Source: Porticoccaceae bacterium (lineage in GTDB: Bacteria > Pseudomonadota > Gammaproteobacteria > Pseudomonadales > Porticoccaceae). From it: a stretch of 64,000 nucleotides of DNA. Shown here in pieces: positions 8,686 to 18,244 of this stretch (positions within the stretch are counted from its first letter, which is position 1; every line of letters starts with the position of its first letter). The notes below the pieces were generated by a model. The model made no database searches and was not told where the DNA came from. It saw only the letters and a list, made by a program, of their open reading frames with translations. The stretch covers positions 6,197-70,196 of the forward strand of contig JALOAH010000008.1 in assembly GCA_023228865.1 (NCBI GenBank), written 5' to 3'. The position numbers and the translations under genes were made by a program.

Positions 8686-9411
8686 ATGAAACTTAAATCA
8701 CTTGTAATGGGCACTGCAGTGGCGGTTGCGGCAATGTCATCCACTGCTGCCTTGGCTTACCAGGCTGGAGATATTATTGTCCGCGCGGGCGCGGTGACAG
8801 TGGCGCCGGATGAAAGCAGCGATGGCATTGCCATTCCAGCATTGAATGTGCCCGCGCTGGCGGGCACCGAGGCCGAGGTAGACAGCAATACCCAGCTCGG
8901 CCTGACCGCCACCTATATGCTCAGTTCTTCCCTGGGTATTGAATTGCTGGCGGCAACGCCGTTTAGCCATGACATTGCTGCGAATTTAAATGCGGCCAAC
9001 CTGGGCACAATCAACGCCGGCTCAACCAAGCACCTGCCGCCCACTGTGTCGCTGGTTTGGTATCCCCTGGGTAGCGAGCAAACCCTTTCTCCCTATCTTG
9101 GCGCGGGTATCAATTACACGGTTTTCTTCGATGAGAAAGTCAGTGGTGATCTCGAAGCTGCAACCGGCGGTCTTGCCGGGCTTGATGGGCCTCTGCCCAT
9201 GTCGCTGGATCTGGATGACTCCTGGGGCGTGGCGGCACAGATGGGTGTGGATTTTGCGATCAATAGTAACTGGCACGTGAATGCATCTGTGCGCTGGATT
9301 GATATTGAAACAGAGGCCACATTTTCTGCGGGGGGTGCAACCATTATCAGTGTCGAGAACGTGGAGATTGATCCCTGGGTGTACCAGCTCAATATCGGCT
9401 ACAAATTCTGA
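8686..9411 (+). CDS. ompW: OmpW-family outer membrane beta-barrel protein
   Basis: 241 residues with a clear signal peptide (MKLKSLVMGTAVAVAAM, cleavage after ALA). The body is the small 8-stranded OmpW barrel: it opens with YQAGDIIVRAGAVTVAPDESS and has the family block LGLTATYMLSSSLGIELLAATPFSHDI. It ends in WVYQLNIGYKF with the terminal Phe used in outer-membrane insertion. OmpW proteins form narrow hydrophobic channels. The ribosome binding site AAGGGA precedes the ATG. Flanked by an FNR-type site upstream and a strong terminator downstream. Confidence 0.93.
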   Translation: MKLKSLVMGTAVAVAAMSSTAALAYQAGDIIVRAGAVTVAPDESSDGIAIPALNVPALAGTEAEVDSNTQLGLTATYMLSSSLGIELLAATPFSHDIAANLNAANLGTINAGSTKHLPPTVSLVWYPLGSEQTLSPYLGAGINYTVFFDEKVSGDLEAATGGLAGLDGPLPMSLDLDDSWGVAAQMGVDFAINSNWHVNASVRWIDIETEATFSAGGATIISVENVEIDPWVYQLNIGYKF

Positions 9412-9427
9412 TTTACAGGGCTGCAAT

Positions 9428-9462
9428 AAAAAGCCGGAGCCTTTAAGGGCTCCGGCTTTTTT
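9428..9462. terminator. Terminator between ompW and fnr (bidirectional)
   Basis: GCCGGAGCC / GGCTCCGGC stem with a 6-base loop, flanked by A and T runs, between the convergent ends of ompW and fnr. Confidence 0.88.
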
Positions 9463-9477
9463 ATTTGTCTGCTGGAT

Positions 9478-10194
9478 TCAGGTGTTGGCCATGGCCTTGA
9501 GTTTATCCAGATGCAGGATTTCAATTTCTTTTTTATCGACGATCAATAGTTGTTGCTTCTGAAAGCGGCTGAACACTCTGCTCACAGTTTCGACGGTTAA
9601 CCCCAGATAATTGCCGATATCGGCTCTGGACATGGGCAGGCGGAAGCGACTGCCCGATAAGCTTCTTCTCGCGTTGCGCGCGGAAATGCTGGTCAGCAGG
9701 GTGGCGATACGCTCTTCTGCGCTGTTTTTACTGAGCATGGTAATGAGTTGCTGATCATTGGTGATTTCTCTGCTCATGAGGCTGAAAAAATGCCGCTGCA
9801 GGGAGGGAATCTGAATACTCAGCTCCTCCATGCGCGAAAAGGGAATTTCGCAGATGGCCGAGGTTTCGAGGGCAATGGCAGAGTTGAGGTGATTGGGATG
9901 GCCAATGCCATCCATGCCAAAAATTTCTCCGGGCAGATAAAAGCCAGTAACCTGTTCGATGCCTTCATTGTTGACGGTAAAGCCCTTGATGGCGCCGCTG
10001 CGCACTGCATAAATGGATTTAAAGGCTTCGCCGGCATAATAGATGTGGTCACCTTTTTGCAAGGGGCGACCGCGTTCGACAATATCGTTGAGTTTGTCAA
10101 TTTCGTGGACTTGCAGGGCAATGGGAAGACAAAGGGCATTCATGCGGCAGTCGCCACAATGAATGGTGCTGTTATGGGGGCAATTGGCTTCCAT
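9478..10194 (-). CDS. fnr: FNR/Anr-type oxygen-sensing transcriptional regulator
   Basis: 238 residues from the ATG at 10194, chosen because AGGAG stands 7 bases before it; the longer frame to 10248 has no such site. The N-terminal cysteines Cys13, Cys16 and Cys22 plus Cys115 (ETSAICEIPF) are the four [4Fe-4S] ligands of FNR. The cNMP-type beta-roll spans roughly residues 30-140, then the dimer helix. The helix-turn-helix MSRADIGNYLGLTVETVSR carries the recognition residues of the FNR/Anr class (ExxxSR). With the cluster intact the dimer binds TTGAT-N4-ATCAA sites, many of which are seen in this window. Anr and Fnr are the same subfamily, so the symbol is interchangeable. Confidence 0.95.
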   Translation of the reverse strand: MEANCPHNSTIHCGDCRMNALCLPIALQVHEIDKLNDIVERGRPLQKGDHIYYAGEAFKSIYAVRSGAIKGFTVNNEGIEQVTGFYLPGEIFGMDGIGHPNHLNSAIALETSAICEIPFSRMEELSIQIPSLQRHFFSLMSREITNDQQLITMLSKNSAEERIATLLTSISARNARRSLSGSRFRLPMSRADIGNYLGLTVETVSRVFSRFQKQQLLIVDKKEIEILHLDKLKAMANT

Positions 10195-10332
10195 CGGTGA
10201 CTCCTGTGATCTCGGCAAGATTATAGGCTTCCAGCCGTCACCCTTCAATCAGCTTTGAACGGATTTCCTTTGGCAATGGAGTTGATTCCGCCCGTGAATC
10301 GGGGAGAATTGATGATTTGTTGGCAACGGTTA

Positions 10333-11505
10333 TTAAGGAAGTTGTTGGCTGCGGTTCTGGAGGGCGCGATTATAGAGCCTGTAAAGGGTGGAAATGTTGC
10401 GGCTGCCCTCAGGGGTCAACCTGCAGCGACTTCCCTGCTCTTCAACCCAGTTCAGGGTTTTAAGGTTGTTGAACAGGGTGCTCAATGCGGTATTGGCGCT
10501 GAAAAAGCGCTTTTCCACCTGGGCGTGGCAATAGAGTTGCTGAATAAAGTCAAAGACGGTTTCGTCCGCCATGGGGTGCCAGCTCCAGGCGCGTACCGGT
10601 GACAACCCGGCATGGATGAGTTTGCGGTAATCGCTGCTGTCCGCTGTATTCTGGTACAGATAGCCGCCAATCATACCTTCCGCAGCCACCCCCAGTGCCA
10701 GCCATTCCGGGCTGTTGCTATTGTGAAAGCCCCAGGGACCGTAGGCGAGCCTGTTGTTTTTAAGCAGGGCAATGTCAGGATGGCTGAGGCTTTTGAAACA
10801 ATGATCCCCAAAAAGCTGATAGCTCAGGGTTTGCATCAGGTCGTGGGTCGCCTTTACCATGGATTCCCATGCCCGTTGTTGTTTGGCGCCAGGGCTGCGC
10901 CAGCTAAATGCGATTTCCATGGCACCGGCCTGGGCGAGCAGAGACACCAGCGCGTAGATGAAATCCGGCTGCGTAGTGGCGCAGCAATAAACCGTTGCGC
11001 TAATGTTAAAGACTGAATAGCTGTCGATGTTGGTTACCGCTTTATGGATGCTCGCCAGTCCCTGATTGGTGTCTGCAGTGGCAGCGTCAAGAGCCATCCG
11101 GATATTGTTGAAGCCGAGGCCTTTCAGTAGCGCCAGGTTGTCTGGAAGACATTGTTGCGGCTCCAGGGTGATGCTTCTCTCTCCCTGACGGCCTTCAAGA
11201 ACGCTGTAACTGCTGCAAAGCCTGAACAGCAATTGTGTGAGCTGGTCGCCGTCGAGCTGGCGGAAAGGAAAACCAACCAGACGTAGGTAGCGAACCTTTT
11301 GTCTCGCCGAGAGAAAACGTTTTTTAAACAGCAGTTCGGTGCAGATCAGGTCGACATAGCCGAGTATTTTTGTTGCCGGAAACTGGATCAAAATACCCGC
11401 GCTGGAGAGGGTTGGCAGCCGATTCTGCAGGGCAGCTGGCTCCAGGCGAGTGGGATCTGCCCAAAAAAGAGAGAACTCGCTGGTTGAATCGACGCCCGGG
11501 TTCAC
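10333..11505 (-). CDS. HemN/HemW-like protein lacking the radical-SAM cysteine motif
   Basis: 390 residues from a GTG at 11505; no ATG in frame. The C-terminal half aligns by eye with HemN: YQLFGDHCFKSL matches the HemN YQ-G-DHF region, and ALGVAAEGMIGGYLYQN matches the HemN LGMGVSAISMIGD-YAQN block. The middle LPDNLALLKGLGFNNIRMALD resembles the HemN segment around the EVDPR helix. At the place of the CxxxCxxC cluster motif there is instead FPATKILGYVDLICTEL, with a single cysteine. It therefore cannot bind the usual [4Fe-4S]-SAM centre and is unlikely to be an active coproporphyrinogen dehydrogenase. It lies upstream of fnr on the same strand, the neighbourhood where hemN sits beside anr in pseudomonads. 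It may be a haem-binding or regulatory pseudoenzyme; the function is unknown. Confidence 0.7.
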   Translation of the reverse strand: MNPGVDSTSEFSLFWADPTRLEPAALQNRLPTLSSAGILIQFPATKILGYVDLICTELLFKKRFLSARQKVRYLRLVGFPFRQLDGDQLTQLLFRLCSSYSVLEGRQGERSITLEPQQCLPDNLALLKGLGFNNIRMALDAATADTNQGLASIHKAVTNIDSYSVFNISATVYCCATTQPDFIYALVSLLAQAGAMEIAFSWRSPGAKQQRAWESMVKATHDLMQTLSYQLFGDHCFKSLSHPDIALLKNNRLAYGPWGFHNSNSPEWLALGVAAEGMIGGYLYQNTADSSDYRKLIHAGLSPVRAWSWHPMADETVFDFIQQLYCHAQVEKRFFSANTALSTLFNNLKTLNWVEEQGSRCRLTPEGSRNISTLYRLYNRALQNRSQQLP

Positions 11506-11579
11506 GATGGCTAAACGCTCAGGTTGTTTATGAATAAAGGTTATGGGTTGAAGGCTACCCTCGAACCTCGAAAATCGAA

Positions 11580-11622
11580 ATGACGTAAATCAACAGACAT
11601 CAACATCCACAGGGGCTAGACT
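11580..11622 (+). promoter_or_regulatory. FNR/Anr-type class II promoter of the usp gene
   Basis: ATGACgtaaATCAA (11580-11593) matches the FNR box with two mismatches. TAGACT (11617-11622) is a plausible -10, placing the box centre about 41-42 bases before the start of transcription. The leader would be about 90 bases. The box could also serve the divergent HemN-like gene, where a weaker -10 (TAGCCT on the - strand, 11552-11557) has the same spacing. Confidence 0.45.
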
Positions 11623-11684
11623 TAAAGCCACAACCCGCTGCCAGTAGCTATTGAAGCGTTGAGAAAAATGTTCGATGTGCCGGG

Positions 11685-11698
11685 TTGATAACCATCAG
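11685..11698. promoter_or_regulatory. Second FNR-type box just before the usp start
   Basis: TTGATaaccATCAG, one mismatch from consensus, 22 bases before the ATG. It is downstream of the predicted start of transcription, a position where binding would hinder rather than help. Could be chance. Confidence 0.35.
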
Positions 11699-11719
11699 CA
11701 ATAAACAGGAGGTACGACC

Positions 11720-12592
11720 ATGACCAAGATTTTGGCAGTAATCAACAGCTGGCCAAATGCCGAGCGCATCCTCGCCAAAGCGACAGAAATCGCCCGTCCC
11801 GTCAAGGCGGAGGTTTTTGTCTACTGCCCGATAACAAGTCGGATCGAAGAGATGAACCGTTATATTGGTTTTGATAACTATGAAACCGTCCGTGAAGAGC
11901 TGCTTTATGAATGCCAGTCCCGACTCGATGGGCTGGCCGGTATGGATAAACTTGATTCGCTGGTTGAGTGGCAATCAAAACCCTATAGAGCCGTAGCTGC
12001 CAAGGCGGAGGAGCTGTCCGCTGCCATGGTGGTAATGGGCGTGAGCGAACACAGTGTTCTTGGCGACTTTATCCATAAACCGGACGACTGGCATTTGTTG
12101 CGGGACGCCACCTGTCCGGTGCTGATTATGGGGGAGCAGGAACAGGATTACACCGCAGTCACAGTAGCGGTGGATGTTATGGAAGACAGCGATGAGCACC
12201 AAAGCCTCAATGCAAGAATTCTCGACGAGGCCAAACTCATGGCTGAAGCCCTCCACCTGCCCCTCAAGGTGATTACAGTGATTCCCGAACCCTCTTATAT
12301 TTATTCTGATATTTCCGCCACCAACACCCTGGTGATGGAAAATTTCCGCAGCCAGGCTCAGGCCATGGCCAAGGAGCGGCAGGGCGAGCTGTTGTCGCGG
12401 CTGGGTATTCGCGCCCACAGTTCCGACGTGGTTGCGGGACCGGTGGAAACCCAGCTCCAGCATGCCCAGGATGACTCCGGCTTGCTGGTTATTGGCACTA
12501 TCGCCAATAAAGGGCTGAAAGGATTTTTTCTCGGCAATACCGCAGAGCGCCTCTTGCAGCATTTGCGCGGTGATATGTTGGTGGTCAATTGA
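11720..12592 (+). CDS. Tandem universal stress protein (UspE-like)
   Basis: 290 residues formed of two Usp domains (about 1-140 and 150-290). Each starts with a beta strand (KILAVINSWPNAERIL; YTAVTVAVDVMEDSD). The second ends with the nucleotide-binding-type loop VIGTIANKGLKGFFLGNTAERLL. The first domain has VVMGVSEHSVLGDFI at the equivalent place. AGGAGG stands before the ATG. Tandem Usp proteins of this kind are induced under oxygen limitation by Anr in pseudomonads, and an FNR-type promoter is visible upstream. The molecular function is not established. Confidence 0.9.
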   Translation: MTKILAVINSWPNAERILAKATEIARPVKAEVFVYCPITSRIEEMNRYIGFDNYETVREELLYECQSRLDGLAGMDKLDSLVEWQSKPYRAVAAKAEELSAAMVVMGVSEHSVLGDFIHKPDDWHLLRDATCPVLIMGEQEQDYTAVTVAVDVMEDSDEHQSLNARILDEAKLMAEALHLPLKVITVIPEPSYIYSDISATNTLVMENFRSQAQAMAKERQGELLSRLGIRAHSSDVVAGPVETQLQHAQDDSGLLVIGTIANKGLKGFFLGNTAERLLQHLRGDMLVVN

Positions 12593-12652
12593 GGCTTGAG
12601 GGTCGGCTGTCGAGCAATATTTGCGGGTGCCGCCGGTTCGGGGATTTACAGC

Positions 12653-12976
12653 TCAACCGCCCGCGAGCTTGACGGTATAGCCTTTGCGGGTGAGAGCATC
12701 GCGGAGCTTTTCGCGGTGATCCCCCTGAATTTCAATGACAAAATTTTTCACGGTACCGCCGGTGCCGCAGAGCTGCTTCAGCTCCTTTGCCAGCTCGTTC
12801 AGGGGTTTTTCTTCCAGCGGTACACCGGTAATCGTGGTGACTCCCTTGCCTTTGCGGCCGCTGGTTTCCCGGCGTATCCTGACGATGCCATCCCCTTGGG
12901 GTGGGGCGGCGGCTGGCGCTTTGTCGTTGATGCGGCCGCTTGCGGTGGAATAAACAAGACGGGAATTTTTGCTCAT
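12653..12976 (-). CDS. yciH: YciH/SUI1-family translation factor (eIF1-like)
   Basis: 107 residues. An N-terminal tail (LVYSTASGRI) is followed by a SUI1 domain: DGIVRIRRETSGRKGKGVTTITG, then LAKELKQLCGTGGTVKNF, and the end GYTVKLAGG. This is the bacterial homologue of eIF1, reported to affect discrimination at translation initiation. Convergent with usp and a single gene. Confidence 0.92.
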   Translation of the reverse strand: MSKNSRLVYSTASGRINDKAPAAAPPQGDGIVRIRRETSGRKGKGVTTITGVPLEEKPLNELAKELKQLCGTGGTVKNFVIEIQGDHREKLRDALTRKGYTVKLAGG

Positions 12977-13153
12977 AGGATTTTGCCGTTGTGGTCAATG
13001 CTAAATTTTCTAACAGTCAGGTTCGGTTAACAACCATTTTGACTTGATCCAGAAAGTATTCCCCGCAGTTCATGAAATTTCTTTCCGTGTCAGAATTCCC
13101 GGGCAACGGGCGCCAGTCATGGCCGGGGTGTCAAGTTTTACTGGAGGGCGCAA

Positions 13154-13345
13154 ATGATTCGGCTACTGGTGGTGCTGGTAATTGTGGCGGTGGCGGCAAT
13201 GTTACTGGTGAAGGACAAATCCGGGCACAAACCGGAAATTATCTACCAGCAAAATCTTGACGAGGCAAAGGAGCTTGAACAGAAAATGCTCGATGATGCC
13301 AGGCGACGCATGGAGGAGGTGGATGGGCCTCCCGATAGGCGCTAG
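13154..13345 (+). CDS. Small single-pass membrane protein, unknown function
   Basis: 63 residues. An N-terminal membrane segment (MIRLLVVLVIVAVAAMLLV) is followed by a charged helical tail rich in Lys, Glu and Asp (NLDEAKELEQKMLDDARRRMEEV), likely coiled coil. GGAGGG precedes the ATG at good spacing, which supports real translation. I do not recognise a family. It stands alone between yciH and the ilv genes. Confidence 0.65.
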   Translation: MIRLLVVLVIVAVAAMLLVKDKSGHKPEIIYQQNLDEAKELEQKMLDDARRRMEEVDGPPDRR

Positions 13346-13672
13346 CTTCAGCGGCCATCAGCGCATCCCTGTGACTGAATCAATCCTGGTGGTCAGGGGG
13401 TGATTTTGGGCTTGACTCTCGTCCTTTTGGTGGTAAAGTTGCTATCCCGCAAACAGAGTTTGCAATTTTGGGTATGGATTTGTATTGAATCCTGCTCCGC
13501 CAGAAGAATGTCAACATCATTCCCTGGACATCTACAGAAAGGCGCTGCCTACCCGCAGTCCTGATAGGGTCAAAACCCGGCTAGCATTTTTGCCTGATCC
13601 CTAAAGCCTCCTCCCTGTAATGCACAGCGATTATTGACACCTTCCGGCCTTACACAACCGAGGATGATCACT
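13346..13672 (+). promoter_or_regulatory. ilv promoter and long leader
   Basis: TTGACT (13412-13417), 16-base spacer, TAAAGT (13434-13439) with an extended TGG before the -10. The leader to the ilvI start would be about 230 bases. It holds no clear attenuator: short frames in it are not enriched in Leu, Val or Ile codons, and no terminator hairpin with a T run is evident. Confidence 0.5.
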
Positions 13673-15412
13673 GTGGAAATTTTGTCAGGTGGCGATATTC
13701 TGATTCGCGCCCTCCGCGATGCCGGCGTTGAACATCTCTGGGGCTACCCAGGGGGCGCTGCACTTCATATTTACGATGCTATTTTTCGGCAGGAAGAGGT
13801 TAACCACATACTGGTTCGCCATGAGCAGGCTGCTGTCCATGCCGCTGACGGCTATGCCCGATCCTCCGGCAAGGTTGGCGCCGTGCTGGTAACGTCCGGG
13901 CCGGGCGCCACCAACGCCATCACCGGGATTGCCACCGCCTATATGGATTCCATTCCCATGGTGATCATCTCCGGCCAGGTAACCCAGGATAAGATCGGCG
14001 ACGATGCCTTTCAGGAAACTGACATGATGGGTATTTCCCGCCCCATCGTTAAACACAGTTTTATGGTCAAGCGACCAGAAGATATTGCCGAGACCATTGC
14101 CAAGGCTTTTTATATAGCTGCCTCTGGCCGTCCGGGTCCTGTGGTTGTTGATGTCCCTAAAGATATCACTGACCCCAATATCAAGGTTGCTTACAAATAC
14201 CCAGAGAAGGTCAAAATCCGCTCCTATCAGCCCACCACCAAAGGGCATTCCGGGCAGATCAAGCGCGCGGTGAAGCAGTTGCTGGCGGCGAAAAAGCCGG
14301 TGATTTACGCCGGTGGCGGTGTCATTATGGCGGAAGCTTCAGAGCAGCTGACCCGGCTGGCGAAACTTCTCAATTATCCGGTTACCAATACCTTGATGGG
14401 GCTTGGCTGTTTCCCCGGCAGTGATCGCCAGTTTGTTGGTATGCTGGGCATGCACGGTACCTTTGAAGCCAACACCGCCATGCATTATGCCGATGTGATT
14501 CTTGCGGTGGGCGCCCGCTTTGACGATCGTGTTACCAATACGCCGAGCAAGTTTTGTCCTGAAGCCACCATTATTCATATCGATATTGACCCCACCTCGA
14601 TTTCGAAAACCGTGCCTGCAGATATCCCCATTGTCGGCTCCTGCGACGCGGTGCTCGACGAAATGATCGCCCAGATTGAAGAGGGCGACAAAAAACCCGA
14701 TCAAAAGGCGTTGTCCGCCTGGTGGCAGCAGATTGACGAGTGGCGCAATCGTCACGGCCTTTACACGGCATCCCGTTACGGTGAAAGTAGCGGCAGCCTG
14801 ATCAAGCCTCAGGATGTTATCAAGATGCTCCACAAGGTTACCAATGGCAAAGCCTATGTCTGTTCCGATGTGGGCCAGCACCAGATGTTTGCCGCCCAGT
14901 ACTATCTGTTCGACAAACCCCGCCAGTGGATCAATTCCGGTGGTTTGGGCACCATGGGCTTTGGCCTGCCCGCCGCGATGGGGGTGAAAATGGCGCACCC
15001 GGATGCGGATGTGGCTGTGGTTACCGGCGAGGGTAGTATCCAAATGTGTATTCAGGAGCTGTCGAGCTGTACCCAGCACCAGTTGCCGGTCAAAATCATC
15101 ACCCTTAATAATCAGGCCTTGGGTATGGTCAAGCAGTGGCAGGATATGCAGTACGGCAGTCGCTATTCCCATATCCTCTACGAAGACTCCCTGCCCGATT
15201 TTATCAAGCTTGCGGAAGCCTATGGCCATGTGGGCATGAAGGTCACCAGCTTTGACGACCTTGAAAGCAAAATGCGCGAGTGTTTTGCCATGAAGGATCG
15301 AACCGTATTTATGGATATCTATGTTGACCCCAGCGAGCATGTCTATCCCATGCATGTGGCACCCAATGGCGCCATGAAAGATCTGTGGCTGAGCAAGACG
15401 GAGCGCACCTGA
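13673..15412 (+). CDS. ilvI: Acetolactate synthase, large catalytic subunit
   Basis: 579 residues from a GTG at 13673, chosen because CGAGG lies about 9 bases ahead and because the protein then begins [14 protein letters not shown] as in the family. An ATG at 13664 would be too close to that site. The catalytic Glu of ThDP activation is in [16 protein letters not shown], and the FAD-binding and ThDP-binding ([16 protein letters not shown], then [12 protein letters not shown]) parts are complete. It joins two pyruvates, or pyruvate with 2-ketobutyrate, in branched-chain amino acid synthesis. It overlaps ilvH by one base. Confidence 0.96.
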   Translation: MEILSGGDILIRALRDAGVEHLWGYPGGAALHIYDAIFRQEEVNHILVRHEQAAVHAADGYARSSGKVGAVLVTSGPGATNAITGIATAYMDSIPMVIISGQVTQDKIGDDAFQETDMMGISRPIVKHSFMVKRPEDIAETIAKAFYIAASGRPGPVVVDVPKDITDPNIKVAYKYPEKVKIRSYQPTTKGHSGQIKRAVKQLLAAKKPVIYAGGGVIMAEASEQLTRLAKLLNYPVTNTLMGLGCFPGSDRQFVGMLGMHGTFEANTAMHYADVILAVGARFDDRVTNTPSKFCPEATIIHIDIDPTSISKTVPADIPIVGSCDAVLDEMIAQIEEGDKKPDQKALSAWWQQIDEWRNRHGLYTASRYGESSGSLIKPQDVIKMLHKVTNGKAYVCSDVGQHQMFAAQYYLFDKPRQWINSGGLGTMGFGLPAAMGVKMAHPDADVAVVTGEGSIQMCIQELSSCTQHQLPVKIITLNNQALGMVKQWQDMQYGSRYSHILYEDSLPDFIKLAEAYGHVGMKVTSFDDLESKMRECFAMKDRTVFMDIYVDPSEHVYPMHVAPNGAMKDLWLSKTERT

Positions 15413-15903
15413 TGAAACGCATTATTTCGATTTTGATGGAAAACGAACCCGGCGCTCTTTCCCGTGTTGTCGGACTGTTCGCGCAGCGGGGCTATAATAT
15501 CGACACCCTGACAGTGGCGCCCACAGAAGATCAAACTCTGTCCAGGCTGACCCTAACCACCCATGGCAATGAAAAAATTATTGAGCAAATTACGAAGCAA
15601 CTTAATAAGTTAGTAGATGTTGTTAAGGTAATTGATCTCACCGATGGCGCCCATATCGAGCGGGAATTGATGCTTCTCAAAGTCAAAGCCGGCGGCGCCC
15701 AGCGCGCTGAGGTAAAGCGCACCGTGGATATTTTTCGCGGCCAGATCGTGGATGTCAGCAGTACCGGTTATACCGTGCAGATTACAGGCCAGAGCAGTAA
15801 ACTCGACGCCTTTATCGCGGCGCTGCCGGAATCCGACATTGTCGAGGTGGCGCGCACAGGTATTTCCGGTTTGTCCCGTGGGGAGAAGTCCCTGCGGCTT
15901 TGA
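15412..15903 (+). CDS. ilvH: Acetolactate synthase, small regulatory subunit
   Basis: 163 residues from the ATG at 15412, which shares its A with the ilvI stop codon (TGATG). The N-terminal ACT domain ([35 protein letters not shown]) binds valine for feedback inhibition. The C-terminal domain (LKVKAGGAQRAEVKR, VARTGISGLSRGEKSL) completes the family. Normal length. Confidence 0.96.
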   Translation: MKRIISILMENEPGALSRVVGLFAQRGYNIDTLTVAPTEDQTLSRLTLTTHGNEKIIEQITKQLNKLVDVVKVIDLTDGAHIERELMLLKVKAGGAQRAEVKRTVDIFRGQIVDVSSTGYTVQITGQSSKLDAFIAALPESDIVEVARTGISGLSRGEKSLRL

Positions 15904-16019
15904 GGCTTGCGGCTCTAACCCTGTTGCGGCGCCAAAATCCCGGTGCCGCAACTGTCACGCAATAACGGGTATGCATTATTTTTCATGACTTAACAGACAA
16001 AACTTATTAACATAGGTGA

Positions 16020-17042
<1,023 letters not shown>

Positions 17043-17059
17043 TCTTTGCCCAAACGCTT

Positions 17060-17094
17060 ACGGAAACGCAGTCCTTTGGGCTGCGTTTTTTTTA
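17060..17094 (+). terminator. Rho-independent terminator after ilvC
   Basis: AAACGCAG (17064-17071) pairs with CTGCGTTT (17081-17088) and is followed by an uninterrupted T run. Confidence 0.88.
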
Positions 17095-17223
17095 TGGAGC
17101 CAGAAAAGCGTTTTGTATGGGGTGAGCAAAGTAAATAACTTATACTAAGCCTGAGCAAAGTGGCTAAATGTGGAAAAACTCCACATCCTTTGCCTTCTGG
17201 CAACGGCAATCAAGGTTATAGAA

Positions 17224-18081
17224 ATGCAGGATAATGTGGAACAGGACAACAACCCGGATATTCAGGTGCGCCGCCGGGGTATTTACTTACTGCCCAATCT
17301 GCTCACCACAGGCGCCATGTTCGGCGGCTTTTATGCCATTCTCGCCGCCATGAATGGCCGCTTTGAACACGCAGCTATCGCCATTTTTGTGGCCATGTTC
17401 TTTGACGGCCTCGATGGCCAGGTTGCCCGCCTTACCAACACCCAAAGCGCCTTTGGCGTTCAGTACGACAGCCTGTCCGACATGGTGTCCTTTGGTGTTG
17501 CTCCGGCAGTGGTGGCCTTTAGCTGGATGCTGCACAGTCTGGGCAAGGTGGGCTGGGCGGCTGCCTTTATTTATGCCTCTTGCGCGGCATTGCGCCTTGC
17601 CCGCTTCAACACCCAGGTCAATATTGTCGACAAGCGCTTTTTTGTCGGTCTGGCAAGCCCGGCTGCCGCGGCCCTGGTTGCAGGCTTGGTGTGGAACGGC
17701 TACGACACAGAAACTTCCGTTATCACAGCGTCGCTGGTGGCGATCATCACCGCCTGTGCCGGAATTTTAATGGTGAGTAATTTTCGCTATAAAAGCCTGA
17801 AAGGTCTTAACCTTAAAGGCAAAGTGCCGTTTATGGTGATCCTTGGCGTGGTGATGGCGGTGGTGGTGATTTCAAGCTATCCCGCTGAGGTGCTGCTGTT
17901 GATGGCCATTACTTACGCATTGTCGGCACCTGTTTTTTGGTTTATTACACGCTTTTATAAAAAACGTAACCAGATTGATGGGGGTGGGCGCAGCAAGAAT
18001 CAGCGCGAACCTTTCTTTGGAGATGAGACGTCTGAGCCGCCAGAGGGTGGTGGTCGGGATCACGGGGAAGAAAAGCTGTAA
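17224..18081 (+). CDS. pssA: CDP-diacylglycerol-serine O-phosphatidyltransferase
   Basis: 285 residues from the ATG at 17224; the upstream GTG at 17170 would add 18 residues without family support. The CDP-alcohol phosphotransferase motif DGx2ARx8Gx3Dx3D is complete (DGLDGQVAR, then G, VQYDSLSD). About six to eight membrane segments follow the opening RRGIYLLPNLLTTGAMFGGFYA, which is typical of the PssA class found beside ilvC in pseudomonads. It makes phosphatidylserine in the inner membrane. The charged C-terminal tail is not conserved. Confidence 0.93.
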   Translation: MQDNVEQDNNPDIQVRRRGIYLLPNLLTTGAMFGGFYAILAAMNGRFEHAAIAIFVAMFFDGLDGQVARLTNTQSAFGVQYDSLSDMVSFGVAPAVVAFSWMLHSLGKVGWAAAFIYASCAALRLARFNTQVNIVDKRFFVGLASPAAAALVAGLVWNGYDTETSVITASLVAIITACAGILMVSNFRYKSLKGLNLKGKVPFMVILGVVMAVVVISSYPAEVLLLMAITYALSAPVFWFITRFYKKRNQIDGGGRSKNQREPFFGDETSEPPEGGGRDHGEEKL

Positions 18082-18244
18082 TTGGCGGCATCCATGCCTG
18101 GGTAACCCGGCACCGCAAAAACCCTTATCGCAATATTTAAACGCTGCCAGTGGACGCTGAAAATCCAGCCACACAAGAGACGTTTGCCAAAATAGGCATT
18201 CAGATATCTGTCCAGGTCAGCGACAAGACAAACAGGAGTTGCCC

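Noticed and set aside
12596..13030. 144-residue + strand frame opposite yciH
   Set aside because: Shadow of the SUI1-domain gene on the - strand.
13440..13672. Leader peptide for attenuation of ilvI
   Set aside because: Short frames in the leader lack runs of Leu, Val or Ile codons, and there is no terminator hairpin with a T run.
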